Below are positions 44,919 to 51,000 of a stretch of DNA of 64,000 nt, piece by piece (the first letter of the stretch is position 1; each line of letters begins with the position of its first letter). The translations under genes and the position numbers were made by a program. Origin of the DNA: Bacteroides mediterraneensis (lineage in GTDB: Bacteria > Bacteroidota > Bacteroidia > Bacteroidales > Bacteroidaceae); NCBI RefSeq assembly GCF_016900355.1, contig NZ_JACJKA010000001.1, forward strand, positions 370,579-434,578, given 5' to 3'. The notes under the pieces are model-generated. The model was not told the DNA's origin and made no database searches. It saw only the letters and a list, made by a program, of their open reading frames with translations.

Positions 44919-45701
44919 TCAATTGGACGCACTCACTTTGATTCTTCCTTCTACTTGGGCCGACACAAACTGACCCTTCTGTTCGCACTGCTTTACTGCA
45001 TCCATCAGCAACGTACGCAGCAACGCATCCTTGGGAAGTGTCTTCGACTTTGCCTTCCGGAACGCCATCATCCGGTCGTTTCCTTCGGCCAGATAATCAA
45101 TGGTAGCCACCGTGTAAAGTTTCTTTGGCTCAATCGGTCGTCCGTTGACCTTCGCCTCCAGCAGATTTCCCTCTTTGTCAATCTTTAATGAGGCCCCACT
45201 GAGCCCTTCGCCATGCACTGCCGCAATTTCCGTGAAAAGTTCCTTCAACGTAGCCCCATCCATGGTCAATACACACAAGGCATTTTCAAAAGGAGCGATT
45301 TCATAAATGGTACCATAGGTAATCTCGCCTTCCGGCATCGCATTGCGGATGCCTCCCATATTCATGACTGCCACATCCGCAGGTTTGCCATTGGCTTTTG
45401 AGGCCGCCTGGCGAAGTACATCGGCAATCCAGTTCGACAACGGGGATTCCGGACGATACGCCCCCATGTCTTTTGCCGAATGCCCGATGACCGGTGACAT
45501 GGTACTGTCTACTTTCTGCTGATAGGGTTTCAAGATACTCAAAGCCTCCGAATCCGGATTCCGGTCATATTTATCGGTAATGGCTATCCGTCCGCCTTCT
45601 ACTCCCACCAGTGAATAGCCCGAGCTACAGCCTGTTAGCAACCATCCGGCAAAGACTCCGAGGACCATACCTTTTACTAATTTCTTCTCTAAACAATTCA
45701 T
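44919..45701 (-). CDS. 5'-nucleotidase C-terminal domain lipoprotein
   Basis: Substrate-binding half of a UshA-like 5'-nucleotidase as a separate lipoprotein. Lipobox LLTGC lies near residues 19-23. The 5_nucleotid_C features are ESPLSNWIADVLRQAASK, VAVMNMGGIRNAMPEGEITYGTIYEIAPFENAL and YTVATIDYLAEGNDRM. The ATG at 45701 (MNCLEKKLVKGM) is preferred to the TTG two codons earlier. A canonical promoter lies just upstream. It heads the operon with the metallophosphatase and the GH3 fusion. Confidence 0.9.
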   Translation of the reverse strand: MNCLEKKLVKGMVLGVFAGWLLTGCSSGYSLVGVEGGRIAITDKYDRNPDSEALSILKPYQQKVDSTMSPVIGHSAKDMGAYRPESPLSNWIADVLRQAASKANGKPADVAVMNMGGIRNAMPEGEITYGTIYEIAPFENALCVLTMDGATLKELFTEIAAVHGEGLSGASLKIDKEGNLLEAKVNGRPIEPKKLYTVATIDYLAEGNDRMMAFRKAKSKTLPKDALLRTLLMDAVKQCEQKGQFVSAQVEGRIKVSASN

Positions 45702-45720
45702 ACACAAATCTATTTGGAGT

Positions 45721-45751
45721 CAAAAGTAACGAAAAAAGAAACACTGACAAA
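45721..45751 (-). promoter_or_regulatory. Canonical promoter of the nucleotidase-GH3 operon
   Basis: Minus strand: TTTG (45748-45751), 19 bp, TACTTTTG (45721-45728). The predicted start leaves a leader of only some 10-15 nt before the ATG at 45701. Confidence 0.75.
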
Positions 45752-45809
45752 AGAATGACAAAAGCTATCCGGAAGAGTTCTCATTTTTTAATAAAATACG
45801 CACGAAACA

Positions 45810-45841
45810 TTTGGCTGCATCACAAAAAAGCGCTATCTTTG
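45810..45841 (+). promoter_or_regulatory. Canonical promoter of rplS
   Basis: TTTG at 45810-45813, 20 bp, TATCTTTG at 45834-45841. The start near 45848 gives a leader of about 80 nt before rplS. Confidence 0.85.
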
Positions 45842-45926
45842 CACCGCTTTCGCGCAATCGCTGTCAAAGAAGAGTTACTTGATATGTTGCGTTGTAACGA
45901 TCAAACAATTTAATTTATTACAAAAC

Positions 45927-46280
45927 ATGGATTTAATTAAAATTGCAGAAGAAGCATTTGCTACTGGCAAACAGCATCCTTCATTCAAAGCTGGTGACAC
46001 TATCACAGTAGCATACCGTATCGTTGAAGGTAGCAAGGAACGTGTACAGTTGTACCGCGGTGTTGTTATCAAAATTTCAGGTCACGGTGAAAAGAAACGT
46101 TTCACTGTACGCAAAATGTCAGGCACAGTGGGTGTTGAACGTATCTTCCCATTGGAATCTCCGGCTATCGACAGCATCACTGTCAACAAAGTGGGTAAAG
46201 TTCGTCGCGCTAAATTGTATTATTTGCGTGCACTTACTGGTAAGAAAGCCAGAATTCAGGAAAAGCGTGCTAACGCGTAA
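45927..46280 (+). CDS. rplS: 50S ribosomal protein L19
   Basis: Ribosomal protein L19 of the large subunit, at the interface with the 30S subunit. The 117 residues begin [16 protein letters not shown] and include the family core [29 protein letters not shown] and RVFP-like [19 protein letters not shown]. The frame is open 16 codons further upstream, but the ATG at 45927 fits the family start. Monocistronic with a strong promoter; converges on the sigma factor gene. Confidence 0.97.
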   Translation: MDLIKIAEEAFATGKQHPSFKAGDTITVAYRIVEGSKERVQLYRGVVIKISGHGEKKRFTVRKMSGTVGVERIFPLESPAIDSITVNKVGKVRRAKLYYLRALTGKKARIQEKRANA

Positions 46281-46306
46281 TTCAGTCTATTCCCTGAAAA
46301 AAAGAC

Positions 46307-46351
46307 AAAATAAAAGAGCGTACCGGTCATCCCGGTACGCTCTTTTATTTT
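46307..46351. terminator. Bidirectional terminator between rplS and the sigma factor
   Basis: About 20 bp perfect stem AAAATAAAAGAGCGTACCGG / CCGGTACGCTCTTTTATTTT with a 5-nt loop. Its right end overlaps the stop codon of the minus-strand sigma factor gene. Confidence 0.93.
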
Positions 46352-46841
46352 ATGACTCATCCAGCATCTCCTTCAATTTCTTTTTCCCATAAAAGATCCG
46401 ACTCTTTACCAGCCCTATCGGAATTCCGGTATGATTCGCAATCTCCAGGTACTTGAATCCTTTCAACCTCATTGCAACGACTATCCGAAGATGTTCAGGC
46501 AACTCATCGATTACCTGACAAACCTCCTTAAAGCCATACTCATCATCCGCAAACTCCATTGCCCGTACCATCTCCGCATCTACATTGTTATCGGACAAAC
46601 TCATAAACAGATAATATTTTTTCGACTTGCAAATATTAATAAAAGTATTGTGCATAATCGTATACAACCAACCCTTAAAATTAGCATTTTCATTATACCT
46701 CTCTCTATTCTCCAGTGCTCGTAACAAGGTTTCCTGTATCAAATCTTCAGCATCCTCCTTTTGGGGAAACAACAAATACGCATAACTGCGCAGCTTTCCC
46801 TCCAAGGCTATCAGCTCCTCCTCAAAATCAAAACTTTCCAT
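46350..46841 (-). CDS. ECF-type RNA polymerase sigma factor
   Basis: Sigma-70 family protein of 163 residues. Region 2 spans about 10-80 (EGKLRSYAYLLFPQKEDAEDLIQETLLRALENRERYNENANFKGWLYTIMHNTFIN) with the conserved core-binding DAEDLxQETxLRA. Region 4 (about 110-160) is ELPEHLRIVVAMRLKGFKYLEIANHTGIPIGLVKSRIFYGKKKLKEML, the helix-turn-helix. No anti-sigma gene is adjacent. A ferritin-like protein and a small protein lie upstream on the same strand and could be cotranscribed (90-bp and 77-bp gaps). Confidence 0.92.
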   Translation of the reverse strand: MESFDFEEELIALEGKLRSYAYLLFPQKEDAEDLIQETLLRALENRERYNENANFKGWLYTIMHNTFINICKSKKYYLFMSLSDNNVDAEMVRAMEFADDEYGFKEVCQVIDELPEHLRIVVAMRLKGFKYLEIANHTGIPIGLVKSRIFYGKKKLKEMLDES

Positions 46842-46931
46842 ATCAGCTCAAGACCTATTCTCTTTTATAATATATGATATGCCACATCATTATTATTCAA
46901 CTTTAAATGTTTATATTGTAATTTCATCTTT

Positions 46932-47387
46932 TTATTCCAAAGGCAACATCCTCCTCCTCCCTTTCGAGAGTATTTGCAGCAATTCCAAAATGAAATCACT
47001 AACCTGTACTTCATCTGCATACAAATCAAAGGCCAGACAACGCAAAGAAGCATCGTCTACCTCATGAGCCCAGTTCAGAAAATCTGTCACCTGTTGCTGA
47101 AAATATTGCTCATGCGAGAAGAAAGCATCCAATGCTCCCATTGGATTCTGCCAGTGCTCCGGCCTGAAGCTTTGTGCTTCCAGGCACACTTCTCCGCCCA
47201 CAGACAATAGATACTCAGCCATCTTACGAATGCGTCCAGCCTTTTTCTGTACCTGTACTCCCAACCAAGAGGAAAGCATCGGCATACCCTGCTCACTAAA
47301 ATACAATTGAAAAGCCGTATAAAGCCCTGAAGACCACACCTCACTGTTAAGTTGCTCATTGACAACTTCTTCTATTATTTTATCCAT
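46932..47387 (-). CDS. Degenerate ferritin-like protein (diiron ligands mostly lost)
   Basis: A 151-residue four-helix protein that aligns over its length with bacterial ferritin: NEQLNSEVWSSGLYTAF, WLGVQVQKKAGRIRKMAEYLLSVGGEV, SFRPEHWQNPMGALDAFFSHEQ and LYADEVQVSDFILELLQIL. Counting against E. coli FtnA from memory, ligands E17 and E94 are kept (E16, E93), but E50 and H53 are K49 and R52, and Q127 and E130 are V127 and S130. Iron oxidation at the usual site is therefore unlikely. It may be structural, a regulator or a partner for a true ferritin. Confidence 0.75.
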   Translation of the reverse strand: MDKIIEEVVNEQLNSEVWSSGLYTAFQLYFSEQGMPMLSSWLGVQVQKKAGRIRKMAEYLLSVGGEVCLEAQSFRPEHWQNPMGALDAFFSHEQYFQQQVTDFLNWAHEVDDASLRCLAFDLYADEVQVSDFILELLQILSKGRRRMLPLE

Positions 47388-47464
47388 AATTTCCCTTTTT
47401 GTATTGAATTAACAACTAATAATGACATACTGTCAATAAAGAGAAGAAGAATACGGAAATTTTG

Positions 47465-47665
47465 TCAGGCCTCACCTAACAAGACGGACAAAATATCTAT
47501 TTCTTTTTCGATCAGTTCCAACCGTTGGAGAATCTTGTCAAAATCGTCGGTATACAACAGGGCTCTGGCAGTGCGAATATCCTCCAGCATGCAGTAAATC
47601 ATGTCCCAAATCTTACTTTTTTCATGGGGAGATGGTCCACAACCTCCCATCATTCCGCCACGCAT
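47465..47665 (-). CDS. Small hypothetical protein
   Basis: A 66-residue protein from the ATG at 47665 (MRGGMMGGCGPSPHEKSKIWDMIYCMLEDIRTARALLY...); an earlier in-frame GTG at 47689 would add eight hydrophobic residues. The N-terminus is Gly/Met-rich with one Cys; the rest is predicted helical with regular leucine/isoleucine spacing (FDKILQRLELIEKEIDILSVLL). No known domain recognised. It lies 77 bp upstream of the ferritin-like gene on the same strand, and downstream of the structured region at 47850-48080. Confidence 0.6.
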   Translation of the reverse strand: MRGGMMGGCGPSPHEKSKIWDMIYCMLEDIRTARALLYTDDFDKILQRLELIEKEIDILSVLLGEA

Positions 47666-47851
47666 AATTATAAAAAGGAGAAATGGCACAGAATTTGTCT
47701 GAAAAGTTCAAGACAACACAAAAAAACGAAGAAAAAATAAAAAAGAACAATCTGATTACAATAGGAGTCAGTGTCTGCCACAAAAAATGCTTTCATGTCC
47801 AATCCAATTGTCAGCTTACTTCCCCTAAAAGCCGTTATTATAAAAGGTGAA

Positions 47852-48053
47852 GCGTGGGGAACTTTAGCATTACCTGTTCAGAAGTATCCCCATACTTGAT
47901 AACCGAGTAATACATAAAGCCCCACGCCTATATATACATACATTTCGGATGCTGAAGTGCAAATATAAATAGTTCGTGGAGCGTCTTTGTATTATCCATT
48001 GTTATCGTTTCGAAATTGGGGATTTCCTGAACTTGTGGATAATGTCAAAACGC
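47852..48053 (-). ncRNA. Candidate structured RNA or leader with two loop-complementary hairpins
   Basis: Read on the minus strand, hairpin A (48053-47981) pairs GCGT..TTTG..ATTATCC with GGATAAT..CAAA..GACGC and contains a small inner hairpin GAAAT-CCCCA-ATTTC (48026-48012). Hairpin B (47927-47852) has an 8-bp base GCGTGGGG/CCCCACGC, a near-continuous stem (CTTTA/TAAAG, ATTAC/GTAAT) and a tip AAGTAT-GGGG-ATACTT. The CCCC and GGGG loops are complementary. A canonical promoter precedes it. It could be a free RNA or the leader of the downstream small-protein gene. The 3' end is not defined. Bases 47690-47850 show nothing else. Confidence 0.55.
47878..47943 (-). CDS. Possible 21-residue hydrophobic peptide
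   Basis: ATG at 47943 opens a 21-codon frame, MYVYIGVGLYVLLGYQVWGYF, ending at TGA 47878. It is entirely hydrophobic apart from one Gln, like a single membrane helix. A TATATTTGC element (47959-47967, minus) lies 16 bp upstream. The frame overlaps hairpin B, so the structure could equally explain the sequence. Expression is unproven. Confidence 0.25.
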   Translation of the reverse strand: MYVYIGVGLYVLLGYQVWGYF

Positions 48054-48085
48054 TTCTAATATTTTCTTTCTCTTTTAGAGTAAGA

Positions 48086-48115
48086 CAAATATACAAATTT
48101 TTTAAATCGCACAAA
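48086..48115 (-). promoter_or_regulatory. Canonical promoter upstream of the structured region
   Basis: Minus strand: TTTG (48112-48115), 18 bp, TATATTTG (48086-48093). The predicted start is near 48080, just upstream of hairpin A. Confidence 0.7.
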
Positions 48116-48182
48116 AAAACGGCACTATTATTTTATCCTTATTGCATCAGAATATGAATTGGCTCCAAATTTTAAAAACAAA

Positions 48183-48216
48183 AAAAGAGAGCCACTCTTC
48201 GTGCTCTCTTTTTTTC
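48183..48216 (-). terminator. Terminator of tRNA-Lys
   Basis: Stem AAGAGAG-C-CAC / GTG-CTCTCTT with a small loop, flanked by A- and T-runs, directly after the tRNA-Lys 3' end on the minus strand. Confidence 0.8.
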
Positions 48217-48218
48217 TG

Positions 48219-48291
48219 TGATCCGCTTGGGGCTCGAACCCAAGACCCCAACATTAAAAGTGTTGTGCTCTACCTGCTGAGCTAGCGAATC
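48219..48291 (-). tRNA. tRNA-Lys (anticodon TTT)
   Basis: Minus-strand 73-nt cloverleaf: acceptor GATTCGC/GCGGATC with an A discriminator, D-arm AGCTCAGCAGGTAGAGC, anticodon loop CTTTTAA giving TTT, T-arm TTGGG-TTCGAGC-CCCAA. No CCA encoded. Confidence 0.96.
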
Positions 48292-48329
48292 AATCCCTTA
48301 TTGCATCGGTCATTTCCCGATTGCGAGTG

Positions 48330-48361
48330 CAAAGGTAGATGTTTTTATCATAACTACCAAA
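48330..48361 (-). promoter_or_regulatory. Canonical promoter of tRNA-Lys
   Basis: Minus strand: TTTG (48358-48361), 20 bp, TACCTTTG (48330-48337), about 39 bp upstream of the tRNA. Confidence 0.8.
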
Positions 48362-48417
48362 TATTGGCTCTATATTTTTCCGAAAAAATTTCACGTTATT
48401 TCATATCTCCCTGTATC

Positions 48418-49020
48418 TCAAACACTTGTTGTTTTTTCTGATTTCAGTGCTTTTTGGTAACAACAACGACACAATGGCTCATATTCCTCCTTTTCACCCA
48501 ACAGCACCCGTTTATCGTTCGATACCGTACGATGCGACACATAAGCCAGGTTGCCGCATTTTACGCAAATGGCATGCACTTTCGTGACTTCATCGGCGAT
48601 GGCACACAAAGCCGGCATCGGACCAAAAGGAATTCCTTTAAAATCCATATCCAATCCGGCAATAATCACACGGACTCCCTGATTGGCCAGTTCATTACAA
48701 ACCTCCGGCAATCCATCGTCAAAAAACTGCGCTTCATCAATCCCCACCACATCTATTTCCGAAGTAAACAAAAGAATACTCGCAGAAGAATCGATGGGAG
48801 TTGATTTTATACTATTGTTATCATGCGACACCACATCCCCTTCCGAATAACGGGTATCTATGGCCGGCTTGAAGATTTCTACCCTCTGATGAGCAAAGGT
48901 GGCCCTTCGCAAACGCCGGATCAACTCTTCTGTCTTCCCCGAAAACATGGAACCACATATCACTTCTATCCTTCCTCTCCGGCAAGTCTCCTCCCGGTGA
49001 TCTTCTGAAAATACTACCAT
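48418..49020 (-). CDS. tdk: Thymidine kinase
   Basis: Type II (TK1-like) thymidine kinase of the salvage pathway, 200 residues. P-loop GSMFSGKT at 23-30, [13 protein letters not shown], the Walker B-like [12 protein letters not shown], the lasso region with [12 protein letters not shown], and a structural zinc site from CVKCG and CRCCYQ. An extra 17-residue N-terminus precedes the usual start. A -7 element TAATTTTG lies 25 bp upstream (49045-49052, minus). Confidence 0.96.
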   Translation of the reverse strand: MVVFSEDHREETCRRGRIEVICGSMFSGKTEELIRRLRRATFAHQRVEIFKPAIDTRYSEGDVVSHDNNSIKSTPIDSSASILLFTSEIDVVGIDEAQFFDDGLPEVCNELANQGVRVIIAGLDMDFKGIPFGPMPALCAIADEVTKVHAICVKCGNLAYVSHRTVSNDKRVLLGEKEEYEPLCRCCYQKALKSEKTTSV

Positions 49021-49176
49021 ATTACTTCATTCTATAAACAAATGCAAAATTACAACGATACGTTGAAATCACCGAAAAATCGGCGTTTTTTTATAAAATA
49101 GCATCGAAAAGCCCCTACAAAGAGAAAACTTCTGTTAAATGTTTAGAGAATCGGACGCGTGAAAACGAAAACTTTT

Positions 49177-49184
49177 TACCTTTG
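49177..49184 (+). promoter_or_regulatory. Predicted -7 element for rsmI
   Basis: TACCTTTG (TAnnTTTG) 24 bp upstream of the rsmI ATG; no clear -33 TTTG. Confidence 0.55.
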
Positions 49185-49208
49185 CTTTATCACATATAAG
49201 AGAAGAAA

Positions 49209-49883
49209 ATGGGTAAACTATATGTCGTTCCTACTCCGGTAGGTAATATGGAGGACATGACTTTCCGCGCTATCCGCATACTGAAAGAAGCGGATCTGAT
49301 TCTGGCTGAAGATACACGTACATCGGGTATCCTGCTGAAGCATTATGAAATCAAGAATGCCATGCAGTCACACCACAAGTTCAACGAGCACCAGACGGTA
49401 GAAAGTATTGTCAACCGCATTAAGGGAGGGCAAACTGTAGCCTTAATTTCCGATGCGGGTACTCCGGGCATATCCGACCCCGGCTTTCTGGTAGTACGGG
49501 AATGTGTCAGAAACGGCATAGAAGTACAATGCCTGCCGGGAGCTACGGCCTTCGTTCCGGCATTGGTTTCTTCCGGTCTGCCGGACGAACGTTTTTGCTT
49601 TGAAGGTTTCCTCCCGCAGAAGAAAGGTCGCATGACCCGGTTGAATGCCTTGAAAGAGGAAACCCGCACCATGATCTTTTACGAATCTCCCTACCGGCTG
49701 GTAAAGACATTAACTCAATTTGCCGAGATTTTCGGAGCCGACCGCCCTGTATCTGTATGCCGGGAAATCTCCAAAATACATGAAGAAAGCGTTCGGGGTA
49801 CTTTGCAGGAAGTCATTGCACACTTCACAGAAACTGAACCAAGAGGAGAAATTGTCATTATACTCGGAGGAAAAGAAAACTAA
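49209..49883 (+). CDS. rsmI: 16S rRNA (cytidine(1402)-2'-O)-methyltransferase
   Basis: SAM-dependent tetrapyrrole-methylase-fold enzyme that 2'-O-methylates C1402 in the decoding centre of 16S rRNA. Motifs: LYVVPTPVGNMEDMTFRAIRILKEADLILAEDTRTSGILLKHY, LISDAGTPGISDPGFLVV (the G-T-P-x-IxDPG loop) and CLPGATAFVPALVSSGLP. At 224 residues it lacks the C-terminal helical domain of the roughly 280-residue E. coli protein, as is usual in Bacteroidetes. The lipoprotein gene follows 25 bp downstream. Confidence 0.95.
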   Translation: MGKLYVVPTPVGNMEDMTFRAIRILKEADLILAEDTRTSGILLKHYEIKNAMQSHHKFNEHQTVESIVNRIKGGQTVALISDAGTPGISDPGFLVVRECVRNGIEVQCLPGATAFVPALVSSGLPDERFCFEGFLPQKKGRMTRLNALKEETRTMIFYESPYRLVKTLTQFAEIFGADRPVSVCREISKIHEESVRGTLQEVIAHFTETEPRGEIVIILGGKEN

Positions 49884-49908
49884 ATTATAATTCTAAATCA
49901 ATAAAGTT

Positions 49909-50763
49909 ATGAGAAAGGTTGTTTTATCTGCTTTATGTGCTGCCGCATTATTGACAGCATGTAACAATTCCAGCCAGGAAAAAAGCTCATTGCAAGCCCA
50001 AAACGACTCACTGATGCTTGAACTATCCAACCGCGACGCGGAGCTGGATGAGATTATGGGATCTTTTAATGAAATCCAGGAAGGATTCCGTGAAATCAAT
50101 GAAGCTGAGAACCGTGTAGATCTGAAAGAAGGTACCCTCGAGAGCCAGTCATCTGCCGACAAAATAAAAGAAGACATCCGCTTTATCAGTGAAAAACTGA
50201 AATCAAACCGTGAACAGATTGCCAAACTGGAGGCACAGCTGAAGAAAAGCAACTACCAGTCAGCACAACTGAAAAAAGCAATCAAAAACCTGACTGCAGA
50301 ACTGGCTGCCAAACAGCAGCAGATTGAAACCTTGCAGGCAGAACTGGCCGCCAAGAACATCCGCATTGCCGAACTCGACGAAGCCGTAATGGACTTGAAC
50401 AAAAATGTAGACGAGCTGAGTGCAGAAAACGAATCTAAGACAAAGACAGTGGAAGCACAAGATCAAGCACTGAACACTGCTTGGTATGTATACGGCACAA
50501 AATCAGAACTGAAGGATCAGAAAATCCTGAAGAAAGGTGATGTATTGAAAGACAATGAATTCAACAAGGACTATTTCACGCAGATAGACATCCGCAAGGT
50601 TAAAGAAATCAAACTTTACTCCAAACGTGCTGAACTGCTGACTACTCATCCTCAAAGTTCATATGAACTGGCAAAGGATGACAAAGGACAATTGACCTTG
50701 AAAATCAACAATCCGAACGAATTCTGGAGCGTTTCTCGCTATCTGGTAATCCAAGTGAGATAA
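49909..50763 (+). CDS. Coiled-coil lipoprotein of unknown function
   Basis: Exported lipoprotein of 284 residues: signal MRKVVLSALCAAALLTAC (lipobox LLTAC), then a long coiled coil at about 25-185 rich in Leu/Glu/Lys/Gln heptads (KLEAQLKKSNYQSAQLKKAI...LQAELAAKNIRIAELDEAV), and a C-terminal globular domain of about 95 residues (TAWYVYGTKSELKDQKILKKGDVLKDNEFNKDYF...FWSVSRYLVIQVR). The C-domain looks like a small beta barrel, but I do not know its function. It may share the rsmI transcript. Confidence 0.85.
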   Translation: MRKVVLSALCAAALLTACNNSSQEKSSLQAQNDSLMLELSNRDAELDEIMGSFNEIQEGFREINEAENRVDLKEGTLESQSSADKIKEDIRFISEKLKSNREQIAKLEAQLKKSNYQSAQLKKAIKNLTAELAAKQQQIETLQAELAAKNIRIAELDEAVMDLNKNVDELSAENESKTKTVEAQDQALNTAWYVYGTKSELKDQKILKKGDVLKDNEFNKDYFTQIDIRKVKEIKLYSKRAELLTTHPQSSYELAKDDKGQLTLKINNPNEFWSVSRYLVIQVR

Positions 50764-50782
50764 AATTCAAATCATTTTACAT

Positions 50783-50822
50783 AAAATCCTCTTATTTCCA
50801 CTTGGAATAAGAGGATTTTTTA
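50783..50822 (+). terminator. Terminator of the coiled-coil lipoprotein gene
   Basis: Stem AAAATCCTCTTATT(T)CC / GGAATAAGAGGATTTT followed by T-run, 20 bp past the stop. Confidence 0.9.
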
Positions 50823-50899
50823 CTTTATATCTAAACCCTATGTACACCCGATATCCCCTCTCCGGATAAATGAAACGATAAAACTCTATTCTTCCGTTT

Positions 50900-50930
50900 T
50901 TTGTATTAACAAATAGTATTTATAAATTTG
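50900..50930 (+). promoter_or_regulatory. Canonical promoter of the hybrid two-component regulator
   Basis: TTTG (50900-50903), 19 bp, TAAATTTG (50923-50930). The predicted start near 50937 precedes the ATG at 50953, supporting that ATG as the original start of the regulator gene. Confidence 0.75.
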
Positions 50931-50952
50931 TGTTTATTATTTGCATAATACC

Positions 50953-51000
50953 ATGAAACGACATATTCTTTTACTTTAACTATTTGCTATAATTTCCATT
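50953..51000 (+). pseudogene. Disrupted signal peptide of the hybrid regulator (in-frame TAA)
   Basis: From ATG 50953 the frame reads MKRHILLL, then TAA at 50977-50979, then LFAIISI and straight on into the regulator frame at 51001. The residues before and after the stop form a normal signal peptide if TAA is read as a leucine codon (TTA), a single T-to-A change. This is either a real nonsense mutation or a base-calling error. Confidence 0.75.

Noticed and set aside
47690..48110. tmRNA, SRP RNA or RNase P RNA
   Set aside because: No tRNA-like ends or T-arm, no GGAA/AGCAG SRP core and no GAGGAAAGTCC-type RNase P block were found on either strand.
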